Source: Actinomycetes bacterium | Lineage (GTDB): Bacteria; Actinomycetota; Acidimicrobiia; Acidimicrobiales; CADCSY01 | Reading direction: 5' to 3' | Length of the DNA stretch: 6,368 nt | NCBI GenBank assembly: GCA_025464025.1 | Contig: JAODBP010000319.1 | Coordinates: forward strand, 1 to 6,368 | Shown here: one piece after another, positions 5,937 to 6,368 of the stretch | Layout of the letters: the number at the start of each line of letters is the position of its first letter | Position numbering within the stretch: position 1 is the first letter of the stretch | Made by a program: the position numbers and the translations under genes | Notes under the pieces: generated by a model | The model's database searches: none | The model's input: the letters and a program-made list of their open reading frames with translations, nothing else | What the model was told of the DNA's origin: nothing

Positions 5937-5999
5937 TCAGACGTGCAGGGTGGGCCGGTAGACGAGCTCCTGGATGCGGCCGTCGAGCGTCCGGTGCCG
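5937..5999 (-). pseudogene. Possible 3' remnant of a minus-strand gene
   Basis: Reading the minus strand, about 20 codons ending at TGA 5939-5937 translate as RHRTLDGRIQELVYRPTLHV, with normal coding composition and a natural-looking ending placed directly against the terminator hairpin. Beyond about 6000 the frame stays open to an ATG at 6164, but the translation becomes irregular (runs such as RTPQPLSKPAGPFV) and passes through the palindromic sequences, so I do not accept the whole 75-codon reading as a gene. The piece looks like the tail of a gene whose body was lost. DGRIQELVYRP faintly recalls SnoaL-like tails; I cannot identify it. It could also be a chance open stretch. Confidence 0.35.
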
Positions 6000-6001
6000 G
6001 G

Positions 6002-6052
6002 CTCCTGCCCCCGCTACGAACGGCCCCGCCGGTTTCGACAGGGGCTGAGGAG
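6002..6052. repeat. Imperfect hairpin beside the long palindrome
   Basis: CTCCTGCCCC (6002-6011) pairs with GGGGC (6041-6045) and AGGAG (6048-6052), with two unpaired bases at 6046-6047. Inside it, CGAA (6017-6020) can pair with TTCG (6034-6037). The left arm includes 15 bases (6003-6017) that look like a tRNA T-stem/acceptor 3' end, but no tRNA body precedes it. Together with the palindrome to its right it makes 6002-6230 almost entirely self-complementary. Confidence 0.45.
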
Positions 6053-6078
6053 TTCGGGCGTTCTCGTCAGGGGTGAAA

Positions 6079-6230
6079 GACCAAGGACGCCCTGAGACGA
6101 CGGTGGGCGCGCCCGAGTCCCTCCGCTCGAACTGGCGATGGATTGACAACAGAAACGTTGTCAATCCGTCGCCGGTTCGGGAAGCACCAGGTCCGGCGCG
6201 CCCCGTTGTCCCCTCGGAGCGTCTTTGGTC
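6079..6230. repeat. Long nearly palindromic element (about 152 bp), possible MITE-like repeat or structured RNA
   Basis: The two halves are inverted copies. The core is a perfect 11-bp inverted repeat, GGATTGACAAC (6140-6150) and GTTGTCAATCC (6157-6167), around the spacer AGAAAC. It extends to a 23-bp arm (6128-6150 with 6157-6179) with two mismatches. Further out, CGCGCC (6108-6113) pairs with GGCGCG (6195-6200), ACGAC (6097-6101) with GTTGT (6205-6209), and GACCAAGGACGC (6079-6090) with GCGTCTTTGGTC (6219-6230) apart from one G-T. The least matched part is 6114-6127 against 6180-6194. Of six single-base mismatches in aligned segments, five are G-T pairs that would still pair as G-U in a plus-strand RNA. 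No transposase is present. It may also end transcription of the minus-strand gene whose stop lies 26 bases to the right. Confidence 0.7.
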
Positions 6231-6255
6231 CTGGGGCGATACCGGCAGCCCTGGC

Positions 6256-6368
6256 TCAGCGGAGGATGCGGCGGGCGAGGCGCTCGGCCAGCTTGGAGTA
6301 CGGCGGGTAGAGCAGCTTCAGGTCGGGCTTCGTCGCCTTGCGCAGGACGCTGCGGTGGTGGCTGAAGG
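6256..6368 (-). CDS. C-terminal fragment of an unidentified minus-strand gene
   Basis: A minus-strand frame enters from the right edge and ends at TGA 6258-6256. The 36 visible residues read FSHHRSVLRKATKPDLKL then LYPPYSKLAERLARRILR. The codon pattern is that of the neighbouring genes and the basic, helical ending looks like a natural C-terminus. I cannot assign a family from so short a tail; the start and all domain signatures lie outside the window. The long palindrome begins 25 bases downstream of the stop. Confidence 0.65.
   Translation of the reverse strand, partial: FSHHRSVLRKATKPDLKLLYPPYSKLAERLARRILR

Noticed and set aside
6003..6017. A tRNA gene near 5945-6017
   Set aside because: Only the acceptor-like 3' strand is present. 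No T-loop, anticodon arm or matching 5' acceptor strand is found upstream.
5937..6164. A complete 75-codon minus-strand gene starting at ATG 6164
   Set aside because: Its start lies inside the core of the long palindrome and most of the translation crosses inverted repeats with irregular composition. Only the last 20 or so codons look coding.
6143..6164. Consensus -35 hexamers TTGACA on both strands of the palindrome core as divergent promoters
   Set aside because: Neither strand has a TAnnnT-like hexamer at 16-18 bases from the TTGACA, and the hexamers are a by-product of the inverted repeat.
1..6368. CRISPR array, phage genes, transposase or toxin-antitoxin pair
   Set aside because: No regularly spaced repeats, no integrase or transposase motifs, and no small two-gene toxin arrangement were seen on either strand.

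Overview
The window is high-GC DNA from what is most likely an actinobacterium. Supporting signs are the strong G/C bias at third codon positions, an F420-dependent luciferase-like oxidoreductase, a cytochrome P450 of the actinobacterial lipid/steroid-oxidising type, a sigma-factor-like SnoaL tail, and a candidate leaderless promoter. The class Acidimicrobiia is a reasonable guess, but it is inference and not shown by the sequence.

Layout. Positions 1-375 (+) hold the C-terminal end of a gene resembling the SnoaL-like tail of an ECF (SigJ/ECF41-type) sigma factor. It converges on a VOC/glyoxalase-like gene (822-418, -) across a perfect 12-bp-stem hairpin. A 170-bp divergent spacer follows, then an NADPH-dependent FMN reductase-like gene (993-1604, +). 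This overlaps tail-to-tail by 42 bp with a complete cytochrome P450 (2822-1563, -). Divergent from the P450 is a 150-residue acidic protein of unknown function (2881-3333, +). It meets, 3 bp apart, a likely minus-strand operon read in the order SRPBCC protein (4921-4463), Rv2161c-like F420 oxidoreductase (4466-3639) and GlsB/YeaQ-type small membrane protein (3603-3337). Divergent from that operon is an enoyl-CoA hydratase/isomerase-family gene (5003-5887, +), ending at a perfect 19-bp-stem hairpin.

The last part, 5888-6255, has no convincing intact gene. It holds a possible 3' remnant of a minus-strand gene (5999-5937), a 15-base stretch resembling a tRNA 3' end, an imperfect hairpin (6002-6052), and a roughly 150-bp nearly palindromic element (6079-6230) centred on a perfect 11-bp inverted repeat. 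The C-terminal 36 codons of another minus-strand gene run off the right edge (6368-6256).

The P450, the F420 oxidoreductase, the SRPBCC protein, the crotonase and the FMN reductase fit oxidative breakdown of a hydrophobic, probably CoA-linked substrate such as a lipid, steroid or terpenoid. No gene here fixes the substrate. I see no convincing new multi-gene system. The most unusual sequence is the palindromic region at 6002-6232.
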